NCBI GenBank assembly: GCA_900542055.1
Contig: UQMA01000002.1
Span: forward strand, 1 to 64,000
Length of the DNA stretch: 64,000 nt
Source: an uncultured Azospirillum sp.
Lineage (GTDB): Bacteria; Pseudomonadota; Alphaproteobacteria; RF32; CAG-239
Direction of reading: 5' to 3'
The position numbers and the translations under genes are program-made. Each line of letters begins with the position of its first letter. Within the stretch, counting starts at the first letter, position 1. A model generated the notes under the pieces. The model saw only the letters and a list, made by a program, of their open reading frames with translations. It did no database searches and had not been told where the DNA came from. Below, piece after piece: positions 51,896 to 59,923 of the stretch.

Positions 51896-52883
51896 AAGCG
51901 GCTATTGCCAAAAGAAGGGACAGCCCCATTCCGCTGAAAATAACGACAAGCGAACGATCGTCAACGAAAACGTTGCTGAAAAACATTTCAACATATTCAT
52001 TAGCGTGTTTGTAATTGCTTTCCAGATAATACGGAGTAATTTGTTTTACTCCGTTTTCGTTTATATCAATAACGACATAGCCGAACTTATGCGGAGCGGA
52101 ACGCGGTGGCTGCCCTGAAGGCATTAAGGTCAACAAAGGAATACCATCCATATTTTTATTATCGTATTGATGAATATGACCGGATAAAAAAAGCGTAATA
52201 TTTTTATCGGAAATAATTTGTTTTAATTTTGAAAAAGACGGTGTGATCTTTATTTTTTTCTTCCAATTATCGGAATTAATGGGAGGAATATGGGTGTATA
52301 TAATACAATTTTTGTAATGCGGACGGATTTTTTCCAAAATATCTTCCAACCAATCCAATTGAATGCGAGAATATTCTCCCTCTGAAGAATCAAGAGCTAT
52401 GAACATTGTGTTTCCGTATGAAAACCAATAATAAGGCTGTCCGAAAGCCGCTTTATACGCCGATTTGTCAACTCTACCAAAACGGTTGGCTACTTCGTGG
52501 TTTCCCGGAATTATATAAAATGGCAGCAAAGAAGCTTCTTCATCCATTTCATTAATCAACCAACGATAGTGGCTGATATTGCGGTAACGTATCAAATCAC
52601 CGAGATGCAGCATAAAAGCATTTTTTTCGTCTTTTCCGGCACGACGTAAAATTTCCTCCAACGGACCGTTTTGAGCTCCTGTATCAGACATTACGGCAAA
52701 AGAAAAAGACTCTTTCTCCGGTTCCAATACTTTTCCAGCGGGAACTAAAAAATTGTTTTCTGCCGGCAGCGCAAAAAATTCTATTGTCAAATCGCGCACG
52801 GCAATCAAGCACAATGACAGAAAAAAAGTATAAAAAGCAGCTTTATAAAGCATATTCGGTAAATATTTTTTTGATATAAACAC
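51852..52883 (-). CDS. Membrane-anchored metallophosphoesterase
   Basis: Encodes 343 residues from a GTG at 52883, seven bases after AGGAG. One membrane helix at each end (FYTFFLSLCLIAV ~15-30; SLVVIFSGMGLSLLLAIAAF ~312-332) brackets a calcineurin-like domain in the periplasm: SFAVMSDTGAQ, FMLHLGDLIRYR, FYIIPGNHEV, CIIYTHIPP and FLSGHIHQYDN supply the two-metal ligands. Substrate unknown. Its 3' end overlaps the MATE gene on the opposite strand by 44 bases. Confidence 0.88.
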   Translation of the reverse strand: MFISKKYLPNMLYKAAFYTFFLSLCLIAVRDLTIEFFALPAENNFLVPAGKVLEPEKESFSFAVMSDTGAQNGPLEEILRRAGKDEKNAFMLHLGDLIRYRNISHYRWLINEMDEEASLLPFYIIPGNHEVANRFGRVDKSAYKAAFGQPYYWFSYGNTMFIALDSSEGEYSRIQLDWLEDILEKIRPHYKNCIIYTHIPPINSDNWKKKIKITPSFSKLKQIISDKNITLFLSGHIHQYDNKNMDGIPLLTLMPSGQPPRSAPHKFGYVVIDINENGVKQITPYYLESNYKHANEYVEMFFSNVFVDDRSLVVIFSGMGLSLLLAIAAFILQRCCKLGGKRF

Positions 52884-53060
52884 AATTTTTCTCCTAAATC
52901 AGGTATAATTTATTGCAATAGAATTTATTCGTCAAGCAAACCTAGTCCACTGTGTAAAATAGTTTTGTCAAAAAATTTTGTATAAAACTGAAATATGCTA
53001 TTGAGATTTATTTCAAATAGTATATATTATGTGCAATAAAAAAACTTTAGCGAGGTCAAA

Positions 53061-53543
53061 ATGAAGAAATTGTTTGCAACACTTGGCGCTGTATTGGCTA
53101 CCGCAGCTTGCGCCAACAATAATTATGACTGTGAAGAAACTTATGTTGAAGAACCCTGCCCTTGTCAGGAACAAGCTCCGGTTCAGGCTTATCAACCGCG
53201 TTATGAATATCAGCCCGCACAAGTAGCTTATGTTCAGCAGCAGGCCGCTCCTTGTCAAGGTGAAGTCCGCACTATGCGCGAACCTGTAGAAGTTGTTTAT
53301 AAACGCACAACTTACGGCACTGTTTATGAACCAAGACATTTTGAAAATGTTTCTTACGAAAGAGAAACTGTAAACGGCGCAACTTACAGCAATCAAACTT
53401 ATGCTCAACCGGTTGTCATCCAAGAAAATGCAACCGTTGCCGAACAAGAATATATTGTTCCGGCTGCTCAGCCGGCTCCGGCTCCGAAGCAGGCTCCGGC
53501 AAAAAAATACAATGGTCCGGTTGTAATTGTTCCCGCACAATAG
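53061..53543 (+). CDS. Small Tyr/Pro/Gln-rich envelope protein
   Basis: Encodes 160 residues. The N-terminus KKLFATLGAVLATAACANN is a signal peptide with a lipobox-like TAAC. The mature protein is low complexity: Gln/Tyr/Pro-rich (residues ~40-75) with four Cys near the start (CEETYVEEPCPCQ), a valine-rich centre, and an Ala/Pro tail. It resembles surface or outer-membrane-associated lipoproteins. A strong terminator follows. Confidence 0.72.
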   Translation: MKKLFATLGAVLATAACANNNYDCEETYVEEPCPCQEQAPVQAYQPRYEYQPAQVAYVQQQAAPCQGEVRTMREPVEVVYKRTTYGTVYEPRHFENVSYERETVNGATYSNQTYAQPVVIQENATVAEQEYIVPAAQPAPAPKQAPAKKYNGPVVIVPAQ

Positions 53544-53554
53544 TTGATGTGCAC

Positions 53555-53587
53555 AAAAAACCTCGGTTTTTCCGAGGTTTTTTTTGT
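53555..53587 (+). terminator. Terminator
   Basis: Stem AAAACCTCGG/CCGAGGTTTT followed by a long T run. Confidence 0.88.
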
Positions 53588-53601
53588 GCTTATTACAGGC
53601 C

Positions 53602-53847
53602 TTACAGCCTTGAAGAGGGCAAACGGCTGATATTTTCATTTTTTAGTTTTTCAATATATTCCTGCAATTTTGCCGGAGAATCATCACTCCACCCCATTAT
53701 ATAATTTTTGCCGACAAACAGCAAAGGCAATCCGAGTTCTCCGCGCAAATTATGTTCCTGAGCATATTTCCGCAGCAAATTGTAATTTTTTTGTTGACAA
53801 CTAAAAAAGCTTAATATATAAGTTCGTTTCAGAGAGATTGCCGACAT
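53602..53847 (-). pseudogene. Truncated glutaredoxin-like fragment
   Basis: An 81-residue frame whose only ATG (53847) lies inside tRNA-Thr, with an in-frame stop two codons earlier and no ribosome site. Residues YILSFFSCQQKNYNLLRKYA, GLPLLFVGKNYIMGW and LQEYIEKL look like a glutaredoxin/thioredoxin fold (active-site strand, cis-Pro strand GLPLLFVG, last helix), but the N-terminal part is missing. Probably a relic cut when the tRNA region was rearranged. Confidence 0.45.
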
Positions 53848-53915
53848 AGCTCAGTTGGTAGAGCTACTGATTTGTAATCAGTGGGTCCGCGGTTCGAGTC
53901 CGTGTGTCGGCACCA
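53840..53915 (+). tRNA. tRNA-Thr (TGT)
   Basis: Starts GCCGACATAGCTCAG and ends TGTCGGC plus ACCA, with CCA encoded. The anticodon loop is TTTGTAA, anticodon TGT. It is flanked on both sides by gene fragments. Confidence 0.95.
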
Positions 53916-53926
53916 TTAAAGATTAA

Positions 53927-53955
53927 AGGGGCATGAGTTTTCATTGCCCTTTTTA
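53927..53955 (+). terminator. Terminator after tRNA-Thr
   Basis: GGGCA/TGCCC-type stem with a long loop followed by TTTTT, 12 bases past the tRNA. Confidence 0.55.
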
Positions 53956-54052
53956 TTTTTTTAAATACTACAAAAAAATCCATACTAGCCAATCTTAGAT
54001 TGGTTGATATTGAAAAATTTATTACAGCACTATTTGCAGCGAAAAACGTAAA

Positions 54053-54173
54053 ACATCTAATGATTTGCCATATAATTTTGAATCAGAAGCAGAGAGGTGT
54101 TTTCAGGAGATATTTTAATGCAGTGGCAGAGCTCCTTTATCCTCCGTATTTTCTGATTTTTATTGACTCCTAT
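54053..54173 (+). pseudogene. dnaB N-terminal remnant, frameshifted
   Basis: One frame (from 54065) reads LPYNFESEAERCFQE, closely matching the start of replicative helicase DnaB (LPYNxEAEQAxLGxI). It then hits a stop, while the next frame (from about 54117) continues NAVAELLYPPYFLIF, matching the following DnaB text (N-x-A-x-E-x-L-x-P-x-x-F). No further DnaB sequence follows, so it is a short, broken copy. From 53956 to 54289 I see no intact gene. A small inverted repeat, CCAATC-TTA-GATTGG, lies at 53989-54003. Confidence 0.5.
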
Positions 54174-54289
54174 TTCCTTTGTTAATATTCTGCTTTCAGA
54201 TATATAAAACAAACGCTCATTTATGGAGAGTGATATTTGTTTTCTATGGGGATGGGGATTTAAATTTAAACTATTTTTTACAGCCTGAA

Positions 54290-54589
54290 TCATTCTTCAA
54301 AGCGGTCAAACAGTTTTTTAAGTTCAGCAATTTTCTCTTCACGCTCATCATCTGAAAATGAACTTGCGACACAATGCTGCAAATGCTTGGTCAAAATATT
54401 GCTTTCCACAGCACGGATTGCAGAACGAATAGCTTTTAGTTGAATTAAGATGTCAGGACAATAGCGCCCCTCTTCCACCATTTTTTTCACACCTTCTATT
54501 TGTCCGGAAATACGGTTTAGACGAGGCATATTTTCAATATGGCTCGGATATGCATTCTGTTTGCAGCAATTGTGATTATTATTTTCCAT
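54290..54589 (-). CDS. CsoR/RcnR-family metal-sensing repressor
   Basis: Encodes 99 residues. The domain reads RLNRISGQIEGVKKMVEEGRYCPDILIQLKAIRSAIRAVE then LTKHLQHCV. The Cys (~44), His (~69) and Cys (~73) fit the C-H-C copper ligands of CsoR. Such proteins leave DNA when they bind metal. The N-terminus carries an extra HNCC segment. Last gene of the operon: metallothionein, membrane protein, repressor; the two inverted repeats at 55197-55244 are its likely operators. Confidence 0.88.
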   Translation of the reverse strand: MENNNHNCCKQNAYPSHIENMPRLNRISGQIEGVKKMVEEGRYCPDILIQLKAIRSAIRAVESNILTKHLQHCVASSFSDDEREEKIAELKKLFDRFEE

Positions 54590-54597
54590 ATTTTTTC

Positions 54598-54952
54598 CTA
54601 GTGCATTGCATGTTCCATCGGCATTGCGGGCTGTTCAATATGAAAATATACAGCCACTCCATAAAGCACCAACGAAACAAATAAAGTTATTTTCATAAAA
54701 GATATATGTTTTTCTTCAGCACAGCAACATTTTTTTGAAAAAACAAAATAAAAAGACAAAAGCAATAATGCTCCTGAAAAATAGAGCATATATCCCATTT
54801 GGTGATGGCTCAACAATGTTTGTTTAGGCATAGCGGTCATCATACCGGCATTTAACAAAGCCGACAGAGCCGGAACACCGCAGCAAACAAAATGAAACAA
54901 AGCCAAAAACAAGCTGCTGCCTACAAATGCTTTTTTTTACGTTTTCTATCAT
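54598..54952 (-). CDS. Cys/His-rich membrane protein (MerC-like) with frameshift near its start
   Basis: The main frame (54598-54912) begins at a TTG without a ribosome site: LFLALFHFVCCGVPALSALL, then about three to four membrane helices, a CCCAEEKH loop and an MPMEHAMH tail, together suggesting metal transport or binding. The natural start appears to be the ATG at 54952 (MIENVKK), in another frame. An A8 tract (54931-54938) separates them; seven As would join both frames into one continuous protein of about 117 residues. Slippage on the tract, a mutation, or a sequencing error could explain it. It follows the metallothionein gene and precedes the repressor by eight bases. Confidence 0.7.
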
Positions 54953-54970
54953 TCAAAACTTTTTTTATGA

Positions 54971-54991
54971 GGGCGGAGAAAATCTCCGCCC
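54971..54991 (-). other. Intercistronic hairpin
   Basis: Perfect 9-bp arms GGGCGGAGA/TCTCCGCCC with a three-base loop between the metallothionein and membrane-protein genes. No T run follows on the minus strand, so it may stabilise or attenuate the upstream message rather than end it. Confidence 0.65.
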
Positions 54992-55001
54992 ATGTACGCA
55001 A

Positions 55002-55175
55002 TTATTTACAGCCGCAGCTTTTATCTTTTTCACAAGAACAATGTTCGCCGCAGTGACAATTTTCTTCTTTTTTGCTGCATTCATCACAGCAGCATTTTCC
55101 ATCTTTTCCACATTGGCAGTTGTCGCCGCATTGGCAATTTTCACATTTGCAATTCGGGTTTGTACAATTTCTCAT
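55002..55175 (-). CDS. Metallothionein-like 17-cysteine protein
   Basis: A 57-residue frame starting MRNCTNPNCKCENCQCG and ending HCSCEKDKSCGCK. Seventeen residues are Cys (30%), in C-x-C, C-x-x-C and CCC patterns, with Lys and acidic residues between and no long hydrophobic stretch. This is the composition of a metallothionein, which binds Cu(I), Zn or Cd in thiolate clusters in the cytosol. AAGGAG lies exactly seven bases before the ATG. It is first in an operon with a Cys/His-rich membrane protein and a CsoR repressor, behind a promoter with two perfect inverted repeats. The arrangement differs from SmtA-type proteins, which contain His and are usually controlled by SmtB. Confidence 0.85.
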   Translation of the reverse strand: MRNCTNPNCKCENCQCGDNCQCGKDGKCCCDECSKKEENCHCGEHCSCEKDKSCGCK

Positions 55176-55196
55176 ATTATATCTCCTTAAATTAAG

Positions 55197-55248
55197 TATA
55201 ATACCCTTTACGGGTATTATACATATACCCCTATTAGGTATATGTCAA
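55197..55248 (-). promoter_or_regulatory. Metal-responsive promoter with two CsoR-style inverted repeats
   Basis: Repeat 1: TATAATACCC-TTTAC-GGGTATTATA (55197-55221), 10-bp perfect arms. Repeat 2: CATATACC-CCTATTA-GGTATATG (55222-55244), 8-bp perfect arms. TACCC/GGGTA halves are typical of CsoR sites. On the minus strand a -35 TTGACA (55243-55248) lies at the edge of repeat 2 and a TATGTA/TATAAT-like -10 lies inside, so bound repressor would block transcription. Confidence 0.75.
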
Positions 55249-55305
55249 GTTTAAAAATATTGCCATAGTGCATTTTTTATATATTATCATTTCAGGAGAT
55301 ATAAA

Positions 55306-56307
55306 ATGGTTTTGACACGAGAAGAAATTATCCGCCTTTTACAAGACGAAACCAACCAAAAAAATCTATTTAAAAAAGCCGATGACATACGTCGTCAATA
55401 TGTCGGAGATGAAGTGCATTTGCGCGGCTTAATAGAATTTTCGAATATTTGCCGCAACAATTGCATGTATTGCGGTATCCGCAAAGGCAATATTTCGGCC
55501 AAACGTTATCATATGGAGCCTGAAGAATTAATTGAAACCGCCAGAAAAGCTGCCGATATAGGTTTCAAGACCATTGTTATGCAATCGGGCGAAGATATGT
55601 ATTATACACAAAAGCGCATGTGCGAAATTATTGAAGCCATTAAAAAATTTGATGTAGCCGTTACTTTGAGTATCGGCGAGAGAACATATGAAGACTATAA
55701 AGCTTTTCGCGAAGCCGGCGCCGATCGTTATTTGATGCGCATAGAAACCACCGATAAAGATTTGTATCATAAGCTTGATCCGCAAATGAGCTGGCAGCAT
55801 CGCTATGACTGTCTGATGATGATCAGAGATTTGGGATATGAACTGGGCTCGGGAATTATGGTGGGTTTGCCTGAACAATCCATTGAATCTATTGCCGATG
55901 ACCTTTTATTCTTGCGCGAAATAAAAGTAGATATGTCTGGTATCGGTCCTTTTATTCCGCACCCTCAAACACCTTTGGCAAACTGCACCGGCGGAACATT
56001 GAATTTGGCTTTGCGAACAATGGCAGTTATGCGCTTGCTGATGCCCGATATTAATATTCCTGCCACCACCGCTATGGAAAGCCTGCACCCAAAAGGCAGA
56101 TTGATGGCTTTACAAGCGGGAGCAAATGTGGTAATGCCAAATGTAACGGAAGGCGAATATCGGCGTTTGTATGAGCTTTACCCTGGGAAAATTTGCGTAG
56201 ATGACACGCCTGTTCATTGCCGCAGTTGTATCGGTATGAAAATTATGTCAATCGGACGCACTATCGGCAAAGGATATGGAAGTCATAAGAAAAACAATAT
56301 TGATTAA
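55306..56307 (+). CDS. hydE: [FeFe]-hydrogenase maturase HydE
   Basis: Encodes 333 residues. HydE is a radical-SAM enzyme that helps build the di-iron site of [FeFe]-hydrogenase. The 4Fe-4S motif FSNICRNNCMYCGIRKGN (C-x3-C-x2-C, ~51-58) is followed by MQSGEDMYYT, LSIGERTYEDYKAFREAGADRYLMRIET and a C-terminal cluster-like set (CVDDTPVHCRSCIG). SGIMVGLPEQSIESIADDL is HydE-like; BioB would differ here. AGGAG lies before the ATG. hydF lies 4.4 kb away on the other strand; hydG and the hydrogenase are not in the window. Confidence 0.9.
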   Translation: MVLTREEIIRLLQDETNQKNLFKKADDIRRQYVGDEVHLRGLIEFSNICRNNCMYCGIRKGNISAKRYHMEPEELIETARKAADIGFKTIVMQSGEDMYYTQKRMCEIIEAIKKFDVAVTLSIGERTYEDYKAFREAGADRYLMRIETTDKDLYHKLDPQMSWQHRYDCLMMIRDLGYELGSGIMVGLPEQSIESIADDLLFLREIKVDMSGIGPFIPHPQTPLANCTGGTLNLALRTMAVMRLLMPDINIPATTAMESLHPKGRLMALQAGANVVMPNVTEGEYRRLYELYPGKICVDDTPVHCRSCIGMKIMSIGRTIGKGYGSHKKNNID

Positions 56308-56402
56308 CTTTTTTTGCATAAACAAAAGTATTTTTCAGATTATTTTCAGACTAAAAGCCTATTTTAAAATAGTATTTTATTAATCAGCGTAAGGATTTTT
56401 CT

Positions 56403-57026
56403 ATGCTTTCATACGTCATAAACAATTCAGATAAAAGCTTTAGACACGAATTATACCGTAAAGCTATCCATTTGAGTTCATTGTGGATGCTTTTGTGCAT
56501 CTACCTGTTTCCAAAAACTTTTGCCGTAATTTTGTTTGGTTGTATGTTAGCATTTGATTTTACAATAGAATATGCTTGCTACAAAAAAATTGCATGGGCA
56601 AGAAAACTTTTTGAAAGAATGCTTATTAAAACTTTGCGCAGCAAAGAAACTAAAAAGAAAAAATTTGTTCCCAGCGGTTCTGTGTATGTATTGTTTTCCG
56701 CTCTGCTCTCTACTTTGTTTTTTTCTAAAGAAATTGCAATTATCAGTTTGACTGTCATGTTGGTTTCGGATACTTGCGCCGCCATTTTCGGAAGACTGTT
56801 CGGAAGCCGCAAATTATATGGACAAAAATCGCTGGAAGGAACCATGGTGTTTTTTATCAGCGCTTTATATATTATGATAGCCTACAACCATTTATTTCCG
56901 ACAAGCTATGCGGGAATTATAGCCTGCACTCTGGCAACGTTATGCGAATTATTTGAGAGCAAACTCAAAATTGACGACAACTTGTCCATACCTTTGGTTA
57001 TCGGCTTTGTACTGACTTATTTATAA
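56403..57026 (+). CDS. Dgk1/dolichol-kinase-like lipid kinase
   Basis: Encodes 207 residues with about six membrane helices. RHELYRKAIHLSSLWML at the N-terminus and LVSDTCAAIFGRLFGSRKLYGQKSLEGTMVFF (split across ~125-155) match CTP-dependent diacylglycerol/dolichol/phytol kinases. DAIxxxxGxxxG-type and K-S-x-E-G-T motifs are intact. It starts 13 bases before eptA. EptA-type enzymes take phosphoethanolamine from phosphatidylethanolamine and release diacylglycerol, so this kinase plausibly recycles it to phosphatidate. Confidence 0.78.
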   Translation: MLSYVINNSDKSFRHELYRKAIHLSSLWMLLCIYLFPKTFAVILFGCMLAFDFTIEYACYKKIAWARKLFERMLIKTLRSKETKKKKFVPSGSVYVLFSALLSTLFFSKEIAIISLTVMLVSDTCAAIFGRLFGSRKLYGQKSLEGTMVFFISALYIMIAYNHLFPTSYAGIIACTLATLCELFESKLKIDDNLSIPLVIGFVLTYL

Positions 57027-57039
57027 ACGAGAATCCGCT

Positions 57040-58686
57040 ATGAAAAAATTAAAACTTTCGCTTTCATCTCAATCGCTGATTTGGGTATTGTCCCTCTATT
57101 TCGGAACAATTCTTAATTTGACATTTTATCATTTTATTGCTCAAAGACTGGAAATTTCAAATTTTTCGACTGTTTTGTTCGTTTTTTCATTACCTGTTTT
57201 CGTTATTGTGCCGCTCTTAATTTTGTTTAGTCTTATAACAATTCCTTATTTTGGTAAAACACTTACCGTAATTTTGCTGTGCTTATCATCTATTGCGAAT
57301 TATGCAATGTTCAAACTTGGAATTTTTATCGATTCAGATATGTACCGCAATATTGTTGAAACGACCGTCCGCGAAGCAACTGATTTAATTACGCCGACCG
57401 CAGTGATATGGTTTGCAATTACCGGAGTACTGCCGGCTGTTTTGCTATTTTGCTGCCATATCAAATATCTTTCGGCCGGAAAAGAGATTATCCGCAGATT
57501 AAAGCATATTTTATGCTCACTGCTTCTGCTTTTATGTTTAATGCCTTTTACATATAAAGATTATGTGTCTTTTGGAAGAAACAACAAGCAAATCAAAAAA
57601 CTTATGAATACATTTAATTATATATATTCTGTCGGACGTTATTATCAAAGGCAGGCTATCGCCAATCGACAATTTGTGATTTTGGATGAAAATCCAATCC
57701 GCGAAGACATTAAAGAAAATCAGCCGCGCGTACTTATACTGATTGTTGGAGAAACCGCCAGAGCCGCTAATTTTTCAATTTATGGATACGAGCGCCAAAC
57801 AACACCTCTTTTGCAAGAACAAAATGTAATCGCTTTTAAGGATACTCTTTCCTGCGGAACTTCAACCGCTGTTTCTTTGCCCTGTATGTTTTCACACATG
57901 ACAAGAAAAAAATTTGATGTTGTCGATGCAAAATACACACAAAATTTAATCGATTTACTGGCAAAGTCCGGTTATGATATTTTGTGGCGCGAAAACGATG
58001 ATGGCTGCAAAGAGGTTTGCAATCGTGTTGCTACTGAAGATATGCTTAGAATACATAATAAAAAATTCTGTCATAAAAAATATTGTCAAGATGAGGCTCT
58101 GCTAGACGGATTAGAACAAAAAATAGCCGCTGTTACAAAAGATACCGTTATCGTTCTGCACATGATGGGAAGCCATGGACCAACATATTACAAACGTTAT
58201 CCTGATGAATTCCGTAAATTTTTACCGACCTGCGATACCGCCGATTTGCAAAATTGCACCCGTGAAGAGATTGTCAATACTTACGACAACACAATTTTGT
58301 ACACAGATTTCATCATTGATTCGGCTATTGATGTCTTAAAGAAATTTCCTCAATATGCTTCAGGTTTGATTTATATCTCCGATCACGGAGAATCGCTGGG
58401 CGAAAACAGTTTATATCTGCATGGAATTCCTTATTCCGTTGCTCCCGATGTGCAAAAGGAAATTCCGTTTATTTTTTGGATGTCGGACAATTTGAGTCAA
58501 CGCTCGACAATGGATAAATTTTGTTTGTATCAGGAAGCTGAAAAAGGAAACTTTTCACACGACAATCTATTCCACTCTGTGTTAGGGCTGTTAAACATAA
58601 AAACAACCACTTATGAAAAGGATTTAGATATATTCGAACGCTGTCGTTTTACCGTTCAACCTGCTCTTGGGGCAAACGAACAGTAA
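57040..58686 (+). CDS. eptA: Lipid A phosphoethanolamine transferase
   Basis: Encodes 548 residues. It adds phosphoethanolamine to lipid A on the periplasmic face, lowering negative charge. Five membrane helices (~1-175) precede a sulfatase-fold domain. Motifs: LILIVGETARAANFSIYGYERQTTP (metal Glu ~243), catalytic Thr in TLSCGTSTAVSLPCMFS (~280), LHMMGSHGPTYYKRYP and YISDHGESLGENSLYLHGIPY. Several Cys in the soluble domain may pair. Divergent control is likely by the two-component system encoded next to it on the other strand, whose kinase gene it overlaps by 38 bases. Confidence 0.93.
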   Translation: MKKLKLSLSSQSLIWVLSLYFGTILNLTFYHFIAQRLEISNFSTVLFVFSLPVFVIVPLLILFSLITIPYFGKTLTVILLCLSSIANYAMFKLGIFIDSDMYRNIVETTVREATDLITPTAVIWFAITGVLPAVLLFCCHIKYLSAGKEIIRRLKHILCSLLLLLCLMPFTYKDYVSFGRNNKQIKKLMNTFNYIYSVGRYYQRQAIANRQFVILDENPIREDIKENQPRVLILIVGETARAANFSIYGYERQTTPLLQEQNVIAFKDTLSCGTSTAVSLPCMFSHMTRKKFDVVDAKYTQNLIDLLAKSGYDILWRENDDGCKEVCNRVATEDMLRIHNKKFCHKKYCQDEALLDGLEQKIAAVTKDTVIVLHMMGSHGPTYYKRYPDEFRKFLPTCDTADLQNCTREEIVNTYDNTILYTDFIIDSAIDVLKKFPQYASGLIYISDHGESLGENSLYLHGIPYSVAPDVQKEIPFIFWMSDNLSQRSTMDKFCLYQEAEKGNFSHDNLFHSVLGLLNIKTTTYEKDLDIFERCRFTVQPALGANEQ

Positions 58687-59923
58687 AACGGCTGCCTTTG
58701 CCGATTTCAGAACTAACCGATATTTTTCCGTGATGACGGCGAACGATTATATCCGCCAACGATAATCCCAACCCTAAACCGTTTGAATTTCGATTTCGTG
58801 ATTTATTAACCTGATAAAAGCGTTCAAAAATATGCGGCTGTTCTTCCTTAGTTATACCAATGCCGGTATCCTCGACGCAAAATTCAACCTCATCACCTGT
58901 TTTATAAGCTTTAACTGTTACTTTTCCGCCGGTTTGAGTATATTTTAAAGCATTATCCAACAAAATATATAACAATTGCCGCAACATATCTTTATCGGCT
59001 TTCACTTGCAATTGATGCTCAATATCCGTCTGCAAAGCAATATTTTTGGCTTTTGCCGTATCTTGCATATTGTGAACAACATTTTTGATTAAAGCCAAAA
59101 AATCAAAATGTTCCCAAACCGCATTTAAGTTATCATTGTCGGAACGTGCTAATTGCAAAAGTTTTGAATTGAGCTGCCCCATACTTATAATTTCCTCTTT
59201 AAGGCTTTTTATTATCTCATCTTTCGGATTTTTAAGTTCAAGCAGTTCAGTATATGACAATATAACGCTCAGCGGAGTGCGTAATTCATGCGAAGCGTCT
59301 GCAACAAAACGCTTATGTCTTTCATAAAAAGCATTTATCTGCTTTATGGCTTTTCCAGACAAATACAAACTGCAAAAATAAGCAAATCCAGAAAGAATAA
59401 CAATAGACCACAAAGCTAAAGCCAAATAAAGTTTGTTGCTGTGAATAAGCGGAGTGATATTGCTTAAAACAATAATTGTATTTTGAGTTCCGTCGGCAGA
59501 AACCAAATTTTGTTTTGCCAGTAAAAAGTACCATTTAACTTTTTTATATTTAACATTTTCATGATAAATATGTCCGTCTTTGTATTTTTTTCTCTGAAAA
59601 CGCATTTGCAGCAATTCAGAAACTTCTGTAGGCAAAGCCTCTTCCGCATACACAAGTTTGCCATCAGCATACAAATATGTAAAATTATGTATAGAATCAA
59701 CATCTGCATTAATCTGATGTATTTGCGGTAATTTTATATATCCGCTGGAATTTGCTCCCGCCTCCAGAACTTCTTCATCCAAATAATCCGTCAAAGCTTC
59801 TTTAACCAACTTAACGGTTGTACGGTGATACATAAAAGTACCGCTGAAAAAAATGGTCACCAACATTAAAGTGATAACAAATGTATATTTTAACGTCAGT
59901 TGTTTTTTTATTTTTTCAATCAT
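58649..59923 (-). CDS. Sensor histidine kinase
   Basis: About 424 residues from the ATG at 59923, overlapping the regulator stop by eight bases. Two membrane helices (~14-32 and ~165-185) flank a ~130-residue periplasmic sensor. The kinase core has phospho-His in FVADASHELRTPLSVILSYTELL (~215), N box LYILLDNALKYT, G1 CVEDTGIGITKEEQPHIFERFYQ and G2 GLGLGLSLADII. With the preceding regulator it forms a PmrAB/QseBC-like pair. Convergent overlap with eptA suggests that it senses envelope damage and controls lipid A modification; this is inferred from position. Confidence 0.92.
   Translation of the reverse strand: MIEKIKKQLTLKYTFVITLMLVTIFFSGTFMYHRTTVKLVKEALTDYLDEEVLEAGANSSGYIKLPQIHQINADVDSIHNFTYLYADGKLVYAEEALPTEVSELLQMRFQRKKYKDGHIYHENVKYKKVKWYFLLAKQNLVSADGTQNTIIVLSNITPLIHSNKLYLALALWSIVILSGFAYFCSLYLSGKAIKQINAFYERHKRFVADASHELRTPLSVILSYTELLELKNPKDEIIKSLKEEIISMGQLNSKLLQLARSDNDNLNAVWEHFDFLALIKNVVHNMQDTAKAKNIALQTDIEHQLQVKADKDMLRQLLYILLDNALKYTQTGGKVTVKAYKTGDEVEFCVEDTGIGITKEEQPHIFERFYQVNKSRNRNSNGLGLGLSLADIIVRRHHGKISVSSEIGKGSRFTVRLPQEQVER

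Noticed and set aside
54000..54185. 61-residue plus-strand frame after tRNA-Thr as a real gene
   Set aside because: It is one half of a frameshifted DnaB-like sequence and has no ribosome site.
54927..55254. Plus-strand Phe/Ala-rich frames opposite the metallothionein
   Set aside because: They are antisense translations of Cys codons (GCA, ACA) of the metallothionein gene and have no independent support.
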